From Xylocopa sonorina (taxonomy: Eukaryota; Arthropoda; Insecta; Hymenoptera; Apidae), in contig NW_027490396.1 of assembly GCF_050948175.1 (NCBI RefSeq), positions 62,001 to 126,000 of the forward strand: a stretch of 64,000 nucleotides of DNA, written 5' to 3'. The translations under genes and the position numbers were made by a program. Each line of letters starts with the position of its first letter. The first letter of the stretch is position 1. Positions 1-12,006 of this stretch are shown here, one piece after another. The notes below the pieces were generated by a model. The model ran no database searches, had not been told where the DNA came from, and saw only the letters and a program-made list of their open reading frames with translations.

Positions 1-174
1 CTTAAAACGCGATATCGCATCTCATTTCTATGTTTCATGGTAAGATATAATATGATTTGCGAAGTGTCATGTATTCCTCGTCTACACTTCAAATGAATGT
101 AAATGCGACACTTCCTTGCTAGGAAAAAGCGTCTGCAGATATCTAGGTATCGTAGCAATAGAGTTCTAATGCTT
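1..174 (+). repeat. Representative 174-bp satellite monomer
   Basis: First full repeat in the phase beginning cttaaaacgc. In order it holds the palindrome gcgatatcgc (9-18), ctcatttctatgtttcatgg, the AT-rich taagatataatatgatttgcg, the tcctcgtctacacttc segment, the aatgaatgtaaatgcgac segment, the ttcctt-gctaggaa dyad region and the ctaggtatcgtagcaatag segment. The length is exactly 58 codons. Internal A/T-rich and CG-containing parts alternate. Confidence 0.95.
9..18. other. Dyad 1 of the monomer: GCGATATCGC palindrome
   Basis: A perfect 10-bp self-complementary sequence, repeated in most core monomers at monomer positions 9-18. Variants with gatagcgc, gatattgc or gatttcgc break the symmetry in a minority of copies. 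It could be a protein-binding dyad or simply an inherited feature of the ancestral unit. Confidence 0.85.
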
Positions 175-981
175 CTTAAAACGCGATATCGCATCTCATT
201 TCTATGTTTCATGGTAAGACGTAATATGATTTGCGAAGTGTTAAGTATTCCTACTCTACACTTAAAATGAATGTAAATGCGACACTTCCTTGCTAGGAAA
301 TAGCGTCTGCAGATGTCTAGGTATCGTAGCAACAGAGTTCTAATGCTTCTTAAAACGCGATATCGCCTCACATTTCTATGTTTCATGGTAAGATGTAATA
401 TGATTTGCGAAGTGTTATGTATTCCTCCTCTACACTTCAAATGAATGTAAATGCGATATTTCCTTGCCAGGTAATAGCGTTTGCAAATGTCTACCTATCG
501 TAGCAATAGTGTTCTAATGCTTCTTAAAACGCGATAGCGCATCTCATTTCTATGTTTCATGGTAAGATGTAATATGATTTGCGAAGTGTTATGTATTCCT
601 CCTCTACACTTCAAATGAATGTAAATGCGACTCTTCCTTGCTAGGAAATAGCGTCTGCAGATGTCTAGGTATCGTAGCAATAGTGTTCTAATGCATCTTA
701 AAACGCGATATCGCATCTCATTTCTCTGTTTCATGGTAAGAAATAATATGATTTGCGAAGTGTCATGTATTCCTCTTCTACACTTCAAATGAATGTAAAT
801 GCGACACTTCCTTGCAAGGAAATAGCGTTTGCTTATGTCTACGTATCGAAGCAATAGTGTTCAAATGCTTCTTAAAACGAGATATTGCATCTCATATCTA
901 TGTTTCATGATAATATATAATATTCCTTGCGAAGTGTTATGCATTCCTCGTATGCGATTCAAATGAATGTAAATGCGACAC

Positions 982-995
982 TTCCTTGCAAGGAA
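982..995. other. Dyad 2 of the monomer: TTCCTTGCAAGGAA palindrome
   Basis: A perfect 14-bp palindrome, shown here in one copy and repeated in the many monomers carrying ttgcaagg. The alternative forms ttccttgctaggaa and ttcctcgctaggaa keep the outer TTCC/GGAA arms but lose the centre. Long dyads in satellites can extrude cruciforms or bind dimeric proteins. No function is shown by the sequence alone. Confidence 0.85.
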
Positions 996-1012
996 ATAGC
1001 GTTTGCAGTTGT

Positions 1013-1025
1013 CTACGTATCGTAG
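1013..1025. other. Dyad 3 of the monomer: CTACG-TAT-CGTAG inverted repeat
   Basis: Five-bp complementary arms around a 3-nt centre, 18 bp to the right of dyad 2. Monomers with ctaggtatcgtag or ctacctatcgtag carry a one-base mismatch in the left arm, so the full dyad occurs only in some monomer classes. Confidence 0.75.
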
Positions 1026-1044
1026 CAATAGAGTTCTTATGATT

Positions 1045-1394
1045 CTTAAAACGCGATATCGCATCTCATTTCTATCTTTCATGGTAAGATATAATATGAT
1101 TTGCCTAAGTGTTATGTATTCCTCGTCTACACTTCAAGTGAATGTAATTGCGACACATCCTTGCAAGGAAATAGCGTTTGCAGTTGTCTACGTATCGTAG
1201 CAATAGAGTTCTAGTGATTCTTAAAACGCGATATCGCATCTCATTTCTATCTTTCATGGTAAGATATAATATGATTTGCTTAAGTGTTATGTATTCCTCG
1301 TCTACACTTCAAGTGAATGTAATTGCGACACATCCTTGCAAGGAAATAGCGTTTGCATATGCCTACGTATCGAAGCAATAGAGTTCAAATGCTT
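1045..1394 (+). repeat. Two adjacent 175-bp length-variant monomers
   Basis: Monomers 1,045-1,219 and 1,220-1,394 are each 175 bp. The usual ttgcgaagtg is replaced by ttgcctaagtg (about 1,101) and ttgcttaagtg (about 1,275), one base longer. Both also share caagtgaatgtaattgcg and cacatcc. They are therefore a local single-monomer duplication. The two extra bases shift the left part of the array by +2 relative to multiples of 174: equivalent landmarks 1 and 2,265 are 13 monomers plus 2 bp apart. Confidence 0.85.
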
Positions 1395-2264
1395 CTTAAA
1401 ACGAGAAATTGCATCTCATATCTATGTTTCATGATAAGATATAATATTCATTGGGAAGTGTTATGCATTCCTCGTCTACGATTCAAATGAAAGTAAATGC
1501 GACACTTCCTTGCAAGGAATTAACGATTGCAGATGTCTACGTATTGTAGCAATAGAGTTCATATGATTCTTAAAACGCGATATCGCATCTCATTTCTATG
1601 CTTCATGGTAAGATATAACATGATTTGCGAAGTGTTATGTATTCCTCGTCTACACTTCAAATGAATGTGAATGCGATACTTCCTCGCTAGGTAATAGCGT
1701 TTGCTGATGTCTACGTATCGTAGCAATAGAGTTCAAATGCTTCTTAAAACGAGATATTGCATCTCATATCTATGTTTCATGATAAGATGTAATATTCATT
1801 GCGAAGTGTTATGCATTCCTCGTATGCGATTCAAATGAATGTAAATGCGACACTTCCTTGCAAGGAAATAGCGTTTGCAGTTGTCTACGTATCGTAGCAA
1901 TAGGTTTCTAATGCTTCTTAAAACGCGATATCTCATCTCATTTCTATGTTTCATGGCAGGATATAATCTGATTTGCGAAGTGTTATGTATTCCTCGTCTA
2001 CTCTTCAAATGAATGTAAATGCGACACTTCCTTGCAAGGAAATAGCGTTTGCAAATGTCTACCTATCGTAGCAATAGTGCTCTAATGCTTCTTAAAACGC
2101 GATATCGCATCTCATTTCTATGTTTCATGGTAAGATATAATATGATTTGCGAAGTGTTATGTATTCCTCGTCTACACTTCAAATGAATGTGAATGCGATA
2201 CTTCCTCGCTAGGAAATAGCGTTTGCAGATGTCTACGTATCGTAGCAATAGCTTTCTAATGCTT

Positions 2265-3830
2265 CTTAAAACGCGATATCGCATCTCATTTCTATGTTTC
2301 ATGGTAAGATATAATATGATTTGCGAAGTGTCATGTATTCCTCGTCTACACTTCAAATGAATGTAAATGCGACACTTCCTTGCTAGGAAAAAGCGTCTGC
2401 AGATATCTAGGTATCGTAGCAATAGAGTTCTAATGCTTCTTAAAACGCGATATCGCATCTCATTTCTATGTTTCATGGTAAGACGTAATATGATTTGCGA
2501 AGTGTTAAGTATTCCTACTCTACACTTAAAATGAATGTAAATGCGACACTTCCTTGCTAGGAAATAGCGTCTGCAGATGTCTAGGTATCGTAGCAACAGA
2601 GTTCTAATGCTTCTTAAAACGCGATATCGCCTCACATTTCTATGTTTCATGGTAAGATGTAATATGATTTGCGAAGTGTTATGTATTCCTCCACTACACT
2701 TCAAATGAATGTGAATGCGATACTTCCTCGCTAGGAAATAGCGTTTGCAGATGTCTACGTATCGTAGCAATAGCTTTCTAATGCTTCTTAAAACGCGATA
2801 TCGCATCTCATTTCTATGTTTCATGGTAAGATATAATATGATTTGCGAAGTGTCATGTATTCCTCGTCTACACTTCAAATGAATGTAAATGCGACACTTC
2901 CTTGCTAGGAAAAAGCGTCTGCAGATATCTAGGTATCGTAGCAATAGAGTTCTAATGCTTCTTAAAACGCGATATCGCATCTCATTTCTATGTTTCATGG
3001 TAAGACGTAATATGATTTGCGAAGTGTTAAGTATTCCTACTCTACACTTAAAATGAATGTAAATGCGACACTTCCTTGCTAGGAAATAGCGTCTGCAGAT
3101 GTCTAGGTATCGTAGCAACAGAGTTCTAATGCTTCTTAAAACGCGATATCGCCTCACATTTCTATGTTTCATGGTAAGATGTAATATGATTTGCGAAGTG
3201 TTATGTATTCCTCCTCTACACTTCAAATGAATGTGAATGCGATACTTCCTCGCTAGGAAATAGCGTTTGCAGATGTCTACGTATCGTAGCAATAGCTTTC
3301 TAATGCTTCTTAAAACGCGATATCGCATCTCATTTCTATGTTTCATGGTAAGATATAATATGATTTGCGAAGTGTCATGTATTCCTCGTCTACACTTCAA
3401 ATGAATGTAAATGCGACACTTCCTTGCTAGGAAAAAGCGTCTGCAGATATCTAGGTATCGTAGCAATAGAGTTCTAATGCTTCTTAAAACGCGATATCGC
3501 ATCTCATTTCTATGTTTCATGGTAAGACGTAATATGATTTGCGAAGTGTTAAGTATTCCTACTCTACACTTAAAATGAATGTAAATGCGACACTTCCTTG
3601 CTAGGAAATAGCGTCTGCAGATGTCTAGGTATCGTAGCAACAGAGTTCTAATGCTTCTTAAAACGCGATATCGCCTCACATATCTATGTTTCATGGTAAG
3701 ATGTAATATGATTTGCGAAGTGTTATGTATTCCTCCTCTACACTTCAAATGAATATAAATGCGATATTTCCTTGCCAGGTAATAGCGTTTGCAAATGTCT
3801 ACCTATCGTAGCAATAGTGTTCTAATGCTT
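2265..3830 (+). repeat. Three tandem copies of a 522-bp trimer higher-order repeat
   Basis: Units 2,265-2,786, 2,787-3,308 and 3,309-3,830. Each trimer has monomer a (ggaaaaagcg, gcagatatctagg), monomer b (gacgtaatatg, gtgttaagtattcctactc, cacttaaaatg, caacagag) and monomer c (atcgcctcacatttc, cctcctc). The marker ctcaca occurs at 2,631, 3,153 and 3,675, exactly 522 bp apart. The last half of the third c monomer switches to the gatatttccttgccagg type also seen at about 460. Bases 1-522 are a partial further copy. The long open minus-strand frame here exists because no monomer in this trimer carries a stop in that frame. Confidence 0.92.
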
Positions 3831-4352
3831 CTTAAAACGCGATAGCGCATCTCATTTCTATGTTTCATGGTAAGATGTAATATGATTTGCGAAGTGTTAT
3901 GTATTCCTCCTCTACACTTCAAAGGAATGTAAATGCGACACTTCCTTGCTAGGAAATAGCGTCTGCAGATGTCTAGGTATCGTAGCCATAGAGTTCTAAT
4001 GCATCTTAAAACGCGATATCGCATCTCATTTCTCTGTTTCATGGTAAGATATAATATGTTTTGCGAAGTGTCATGTATTCCTCTTCTACACTTCAAATGA
4101 ATGTAAATGCGATACTTCCTTGCAAGGAAATAGCGTTTGCATATGTCTACGTATCGAAGCAATAGAGTTCAAATGCTTCTTAAAACGAGATATTGCATCT
4201 CATATCTATGTTTCATGATAATATATAATATTCCTTGCGAAGTGTTATGCATTCCTCGTATGCGATTCAAATGAATGTAAATGCGACACTTCCTTGCAAG
4301 GAAATAGCGTTTGCAGTTGTCTACGTATCGTAGCAATAGAGTTCTTATGATT
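3803..4352 (+). repeat. Copy of the 495-1,044 block, 3,308 bp away
   Basis: The unusual markers cgatagcgcatctc and gataatatataatattccttgcg occur in the same order at both places, shifted by 3,308 bp. That is 19 monomers plus the 2 bp from the length variants at 1,045-1,394. The two blocks differ by scattered single bases, for example cgactcttcc against cgacacttcc and tagcaatag against tagccatag. This marks an old segmental duplication of the left part of the window. Confidence 0.8.
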
Positions 4353-7300
4353 CTTAAAACGCGATATCGCATCTCATTTCTATCTTTCATGGTAAGATAT
4401 AATATGATTTGCGAAGTGTTATGTATTCCTCGTCTACACTTCAAATGAATGGGAATGCGACACTTCCTCGCTAGGAAATGGCGCTTGCAGATGTCTACGT
4501 ATCGTAGCAGTAGATTTCTAATGCTTCTTAAAACGCGATATCGCATCTCATTTCTATGTTTCATGGCAAGATATAATCTGATTTGCGAAGTGTTATGTAT
4601 TCCTCGTCTACACTTCAAATGAATGTAAATGCGACACTTCCTTGCAAGGAAATAGCGTTTGCAAATGTCTACCTATCGTAGCAATAGTGCTCTAATGCTT
4701 CTTAAAACGCGATATCGCATCTCATTTCTATGTTTCATGGTAAGATATAATATGATTTGCGAAGTGTTATGTATTCCTCGTCTACACTTCAAATGAATGT
4801 GAATGCGATACTTCCTCGCTAGGAAATAGCGTTTGCAGATGTCTACGTATCGTAGCAATTGCTTTCTAATGCTTCTTAAAACGCGATATCGCATCTCATT
4901 TCTATGTTTCATGGTAAGATATAACATGATTTGCGAAGTGTTATGTATTCCTCGTCTACACTTCAAATGAATGTGAATGCGATACTTCCTCGCTAGGAAA
5001 TAGCGTTTGCAGATGTCTACGTATCGTAACAATAGCTTTCTAATGCTTCTTAAAACGCGATATCGCATCTCATTTCTATGTTTCATGGTAAGATATAATA
5101 TGATTTGCGAAGTGTTATGTATTCCTCGTCTACACTTCAAATGAATGTGAATGCGACACTTCCACGCTAGGAAATAGCGTTTGCAGATGTATACGTATCG
5201 TAGCAATAGATTTCTAATGCTTCTTAAAACGCGATATCGCATCTCATTCCTATGCTTCATGGTAAGATATAATATGATTTGCGAAGTGTCATGTATTCCT
5301 CGTCTACACTTCAAATGAATGTAAATGCAACACTTCCTTGCAAGGAAATAGCGTTTGCAGATGTTTACCTATCGTAGCAATAGAGTTCTAATGCTTCTTA
5401 AAACGCGATATCGCATCTCATTTCTATGTTTCATGGTAAGATATAATAAGATTTGCGAAGTGTTATGTATTCCTCGTCTACACTTCAAATGAATGTAAAT
5501 GCGACACTTCCTTGCAAGGAAACAGCGTTCGCAGATGTCTAGGTATCGTAGCAATAGAGTTCATATGATTCTTAGAACGCGATATCGCATCTCATTTCTA
5601 TGTTTCATGGTAAGATATAACATGATTTGCGAAGTATTATGTATTCCTCGTCTACACTTCAAATGAATGTGAATGCGATACTTCCTCGCTAGGAAATAGC
5701 GTTTGCAGATGTCTACGTATCGTAGCAATAGCTTTCTAATGCTTCTTAAAACGCGATATCGCATCTCATTTCTATGTTTCATGGTAATATATAATATGAT
5801 TTGCGAAGTGTTATGTATTCCTCGTCTACACTTCAAATGAATGTGAATGCGACACTTCCACGCTAGGAAATAGCGTTTGCAGATGTATACGTATCGTAGC
5901 AATAGATTTCTAATGCTTCTTCAAACGCGATATCGCATCTCATTTCTATGCTTCATGGTAAGATATAACATGATTTGCGAAGTGTTATGTATTCCTCGTC
6001 TACACTTCAAATGAATGTGAATGCGATACTTCCTCGCTAGGTAATAGCGTTTGCTGATGTCTACGTATCGTAGCAATAGAGTTCAAATGCTTCTTAAAAC
6101 GAGAGATTGCATCTCATATCTATGTTACATGATAAGATGTAATATTCATTGCGAAGTGTTATGCATTCCTCGTATGCGATTCAAATGAATGTAAATGCGA
6201 CAGTTCCTCGCTAGGAAGTAGCGTTTGCAGATGTCTACGTATCGTAGCAATAGATTTCTAATGCTTCTTAAAACGCGATATCACATCTCATTTCTATGTT
6301 TCATGGTAAGATATAACATGATTTGCGAAGTGTTATGTATTCCTCGTCTACACTTCAAATGAATGTGAATGCGATACTTCCTCGCTAGGAAATAGCGTTT
6401 GCAGATGTCTACGTATCGTAGCAATAGCTTTCTAATGCTTCTTAAAACGCGATATCGCATCTCATTTCTATGTTTCATGGTAAGATATAATATGATTTGC
6501 GAAGTGTTATGTATTCCTCGTCTACACTTCAAATGAATGTAAATGCGACACTTCCTTGCAAGGAAATAGCGTCTGCAGATATCTAGGTATCGTAGCAATG
6601 GAGTTCTAATGCTTCTTAAAACGCGATATCGCATCTCATTTCTATGTTTCATGGTAAGACGTAATATGATTTGCGAAGTGTTAAGTATTCCTACTCTACA
6701 CTTCAAATGAATGTAAATGCGACACTTCCTTGCTAGGAAATAGCGTCTGCAGATGTCTAGGTATCGTAGCGATAGTGTTCTAATGCTACTTAAAGCGCGA
6801 TATCGCATCTCATTTCTATGTTTCATGGTAAGATATAATATGATTTGCGAAGTGTCATGTATTCCTCGTCTACACTTCAAATGAATGTAAATGCAACACT
6901 TCCTTGCAAGGAAATAGCGTTTGCAGATGTTTACCTATCGTAGCAATAGAGTTCTAATGCTTCTTAAAACGCGATATCGCATCTCATTTCTATGTTTCAT
7001 GGTAAGATATAATATGATTTGCGAAGTGTTATGTACTCCTCGTCTACACTTCAAATGAAAGTAAATGCGACACTTCCTTGCAAGGAAACAGCGTTCTCAG
7101 ATGTCTAGGTATCGTAGCAATAGAGTTCATATGATTCTTAGAACGCGATATCGCATCTCATTTCTATGTTTCATGGTAAGATATAACATGATTTGCGAAG
7201 TGTTATGTATTCCTCGTCTACACTTCAAATGAATGTGAATGCGATACTTCCTCGCTAGGAAATAGCGTTCGCAGATGTCTACGTATCGTAGCAATAGCTT

Positions 7301-8876
7301 TCTAATGCTTCTTAAAACGCGATATCGCATCTCATTTCTATGTTTCATGGTAAGATATAATATGATTTGCGAAGTGTTATGTATTCCTCGTCTACACTTC
7401 AAATGAATGTGAATGCGACACTTCCACGCTAGGAAATAGCGTTTGCAGATGTATACGTATCGTAGCAATAGATTTCTAATGCTTCTTAAAACGCGATATC
7501 GCATCTCATTTCTATGCTTCATGGTAAGATATAACATGATTTGCGAAGTGTTATGTATTCCTCGTCTACACTTCAAATGAATGTGAATGCGATACTTCCT
7601 CGCTAGGTAATAGCGTTTGCTGATGTCTACGTATCGTAGCAATAGAGTTCAAATGCTTCTTAAAACGAGATATTGCATCTCATACCTATGTTTCATGATA
7701 AGATATAATATTCATTGCGAAGTGTTATGCATTCCTCGTATGCGATTCAAATGAATGTAAATGCGACACTTCCTCGCTAGGAAGTAGCGTTTGCAGATGT
7801 CTACGTATCGTAGCAATAGATTTCTAATGCTTCTTAAAACGCGATATCGCATCTCATTTCTATGTTTCATGGTAAGATATAACATGATTTGCGAAGTGTT
7901 ATGTATTCCTCGTCTACACTTCAAATGAATGTGAATGCGATACTTCCTCGCTAGGAAATAGCGTTTGCAGATGTCTACGTATCGTAGCAATAGCTTTCTA
8001 ATGCTTCTTAAAACGCGATATCGCATCTCATTTCTATGTTTCATGGTAAGATATAATATGATTTGCGAAGTGTTATGTATTCCTCGTCTACACTTCAAAT
8101 GAATGTGAATGCGACACTTCCACGCTAGGAAATAGCGTTTGCAGATGTATACGTATCGTAGCAATAGATTTCTAATGCTTCTTAAAACGCGATATCGCAT
8201 CTCATTTCTATGCTTCATGGTAAGATATAACATGATTTGCGAAGTGTTATGTATTCCTCGTCTACACTTCAAATGAATGTGAATGCGATACTTCCTCGCT
8301 AGGTAATAGCGTTTGCTGATGTCTACGTATCGTAGCAATAGAGTTCAAATGCTTCTTAAAACGAGATATTGCATCTCATACCTATGTTCCATGATAAGAT
8401 ATAATATTCATTGCGAAGTGTTATGCATTCCTCGTATGCGATTCAAATGAATGTAAATGCGACACTTCCTCGCTAGGAAGTAGCGTTTGCAGATGTCTAC
8501 GTATCGTAGCAATAGATTTCTAATGCTTCTTAAAACGCGATATCGCATCTCATTTCTATGTTTCATGGTAAGATATAACATGATTTGCGAAGTGTTATGT
8601 ATTCCTCGTCTACACTTCAAATGAATGTGAATGCGATACTTCCTCGCTAGGAAATAGCGTTTGCAGATGTCTACGTATCGTAGCAATAGCTTTCTAATGC
8701 TTCTTAAAACGCGATATCGCATCTCATTTCTATGCTTCATGGTAAGATATAACATGATTTGCGAAGTGTTATGTATTCCTCGTCTACACTTCAAATGAAT
8801 GTGAATGCGATACTTCCTCGCTAGGTAATAGCGTTTGCTGATGTCTACGTATCGTAGCAATAGAGTTCAAATGCTT

Positions 8877-11800
8877 CTTAAAACGAGATATTGCATCTCA
8901 TACCTATGTTTCATGATAAGATATAATATTCATTGCGAAGTGTTATGCATTCCTCGTATGCGATTCAAATGAATGTAAATGCGACACTTCCTCGCTAGGA
9001 AGTAGCGTTTGCAGATGTCTACGTATCGTAGCAATAGATTTCTAATGCTTCTTAAAACGCGATATCGCATCTCATTTCTATGTTTCATGGTAAGATATAA
9101 CATGATTTGCGAAGTGTTATGTATTCCGCGTCTACACTTCAAATGAATGTGAATGCGATACTTCCTCGCTAGGAAATAGCGTTTGCAGATGTCTACGTAT
9201 CGTAGCAATAGCTTTCTAATGCTTCTTAAAACGCGATATCGCATCTCATTTCTATGTTTCATGGTAAGATATAATATGATTTGCGAAGTGTTATGTATTC
9301 CTCGTTTACACTTCAAATGAATGTAAATGCGACACTTCCTTGCAAGGAAATAGCGTCTGCAGATATGTAGGTATCGTAGCAATAGAGTTCTAATGCTTCT
9401 TAAAACGCGATATCGCATCTCATTTCTATGTTTCATGGTAAGACGTAATATGATTTGCGAAGTGTTAAGTATTCCTACTCTACACTTCAAATGAATGTAA
9501 ATGCGACACTTCCTTGCTAGGAAATAGCGTCTGCAGATGTCTAGGTATCGTAGCGATAGTGTTCTAATGCTACTTAAAGCGCGATATCGCATCTCATTTC
9601 TATGTTTCATGGTAAGATATAATATGATTTGCGAAGTGTCATGTATTCCTCGTCTACACTTCAAATGAATGTAAATGCAACACTTCCTTGCAAGGAAATA
9701 GCGTTTGCAGATGTTTACCTATCGTAGCAATAGAGTTCTAATGCTTCTTGAAACGCGATATCGCATCTCATTTCTATGTTTCATGGTAAGATATAATATG
9801 ATTTGCGAAGTGTTATGTATTCCTCGTCTACACTTCAAATGAATGTAAATGCGACACTTCCTTGCAAGGAAACAGCGTTCGCAGATGTCTAGGTATCGTA
9901 GCAATAGAGTTCATATGATTCTTAGAACGCGATATCGCATCTCATTTCTATGTTTCATGGTAAGATATAACATGATTTGCGAAGTGTTATGTATTCCTCG
10001 TCTACACTTCAAATGAATGTGAATGCGATACTTCCTCGCTAGGAAATAGCGTTTGCAGATGTCTACGTATCGTAGCAATAGCTTTCTAATGCTTCTTAAA
10101 ACGCGATATCGCATCTCATTTCTATGTTTCATGGTAAGATATAATATGATTTGCGAAGTGTTATGTATTCCTCGTCTACACTTCAAATGAATGTGAATGC
10201 GACACTTCCACGCTAGGAAATAGCGTTTGCAGATGTATACGTATCGTAGCAATAGATTTCTAATGCTTCTTAAAACGCGATATCGCATCTCATTTCTATG
10301 CTTCATGGTAAGATATAACATGATTTGCGAAGTGTTATGTATTCCTCGTCTACACTTCAAATGAATGTGAATGCGATACTTCCTCGCTAGGTAATAGCGT
10401 TTGCTGATGTCTACGTATCGTAGCAATAGAGTTCAAATGCTTCTTAAAACGAGATATTGCATCTCATACCTATGTTTCATGATAAGATATAATATTCATT
10501 GCGAAGTGTTATGCATTCCTCGTATGCGATTCAAATGAATGTAAATGCGACACTTCCTCGCTAGGAAGTAGCGTTTGCAGATGTCTACGTATCGTAGCAA
10601 TAGATTTCTAATGCTTCTTAAAACGCGATATCGCATCTCATTTCTATGTTTCATGGTAAGATATAACATGATTTGCGAAGTGTTATGTATTCCGCGTCTA
10701 CACTTCAAATGAATGTGAATGCGATACTTCCTCGCTAGGAAATAGCGTTTGCAGATGTCTACGTATCGTAGCAATAGCTTTCTAATGCTTCTTAAAACGC
10801 GATATCGCATCTCATTTCTATGTTTCATGGTAAGATATAATATGATTTGCGAAGTGTTATGTATTCCTCGTCTACACTTCAAATGAATGTAAATGCGACA
10901 CTTCCTTGCAAGGAAATAGCGTCTGCAGATATCTAGGTATCGTAGCAATAGAGTTCTAATGCTTCTTAAAACGCGATATCGCATCTCATTTCTATGTTTC
11001 ATGGTAAGACGTAATATGATTTGCGAAGTGTTAAGTATTCCTACTCTACACTTCAAATGAATGTAAATGCGACACTTCCTTGCTAGGAAATAGCGTCTGC
11101 AGATGTCTAGGTATCGTAGCGATAGTGTTCTAATGCTACTTAAAGCGCGATATCGCATCTCATTTCTATGTTTCATGGTAAGATATAATATGATTTGCGA
11201 AGAGTCATGTATTCCTCGTCTACACTTCAAATGAATGTAAATGCAACACTTCCTTGCAAGGAAATAGCGTTTGCAGATGTTTACCTATCGTAGCAATAGA
11301 GTTCTAATGCTTCTTAAAACGCGATATCGCATCTCATTTCTATGTTTCATGGTAAGATATAATGTGATTTGCGAAGTGTTATGTATTCCTCGTCTACACT
11401 TCAAATGATTGTAAATGCGACACTTCCTTGCAAGGAAACAGCGTTCGCAGATGTCTAGGTATCGTAGCAATAGAGTTCATATGATTCTTAGAACGCGATA
11501 TCGCATCTCATTTCTATGTTTCATGGTAAGATATAACATGATTTGCGAAGTGTTATGTATTCCTCGTCTACACTTCAAATGAATGTGAATGCAATACTTC
11601 CTCGCTAGGAAATAGCGTTTGCAGATGTCTACGTATCGTAGCAATAGCTTTCTAATGCTTCTTAAAACGCGATATCGCATCTCATTTCTATGTTTCATGG
11701 TAAGATATAATATGATTTGCGAAGTGTTATGTATTCCTCGTCTACACTTCAAATGAATGTGAATGCGACACTTCCACGCTAGGAAATAGCGTTTGCAGAT

Positions 11801-12006
11801 GTATACGTATCGTAGCAATAGATTTCTAATGCTTCCTAACGCGATATCGCATCTCATTTCTATGCTTCATGGTAAGATATAACATGATTTGCGAAGTGTT
11901 ATGTATTCCTCGTCTACACTTTAAATGAATGTGAATGCGATACTTCCTCGCTAGGTAATAGCGTTTGCTGATGTCTACGTATCGTAGCAATAGAGTTCAA
12001 ATGCTT
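8877..12006 (+). repeat. Nine-monomer higher-order repeat, 1,566 bp, two copies
   Basis: Copies 8,877-10,442 and 10,443-12,006, each starting at a cttaaaacgagatattgc monomer. Shared private markers include tattccgcgtc (9,124 and 10,690), the ctacttaaagcgc monomer and the cttagaacgcg monomer. The second copy is 2 bp shorter because it carries cttcctaacg instead of cttcttaaaacg near 11,835. Related shorter spacings of 696 and 522 bp occur just to the left (7,642, 8,338, 8,860), so this region contains HOR length variants. Confidence 0.85.

Noticed and set aside
1003..1381. Plus-strand open frames of 65-67 codons
   Set aside because: They are the same satellite read in another frame, made visible only by the two 175-bp monomers.
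2063..3748. 561-residue minus-strand open reading frame and about 90 similar shorter ones through the array
   Set aside because: They are translations of the satellite. The frame is open only because 174 bp equals 58 codons. Breaks and starts follow monomer class, residue changes are unconstrained, and there is no promoter, codon bias or known domain.
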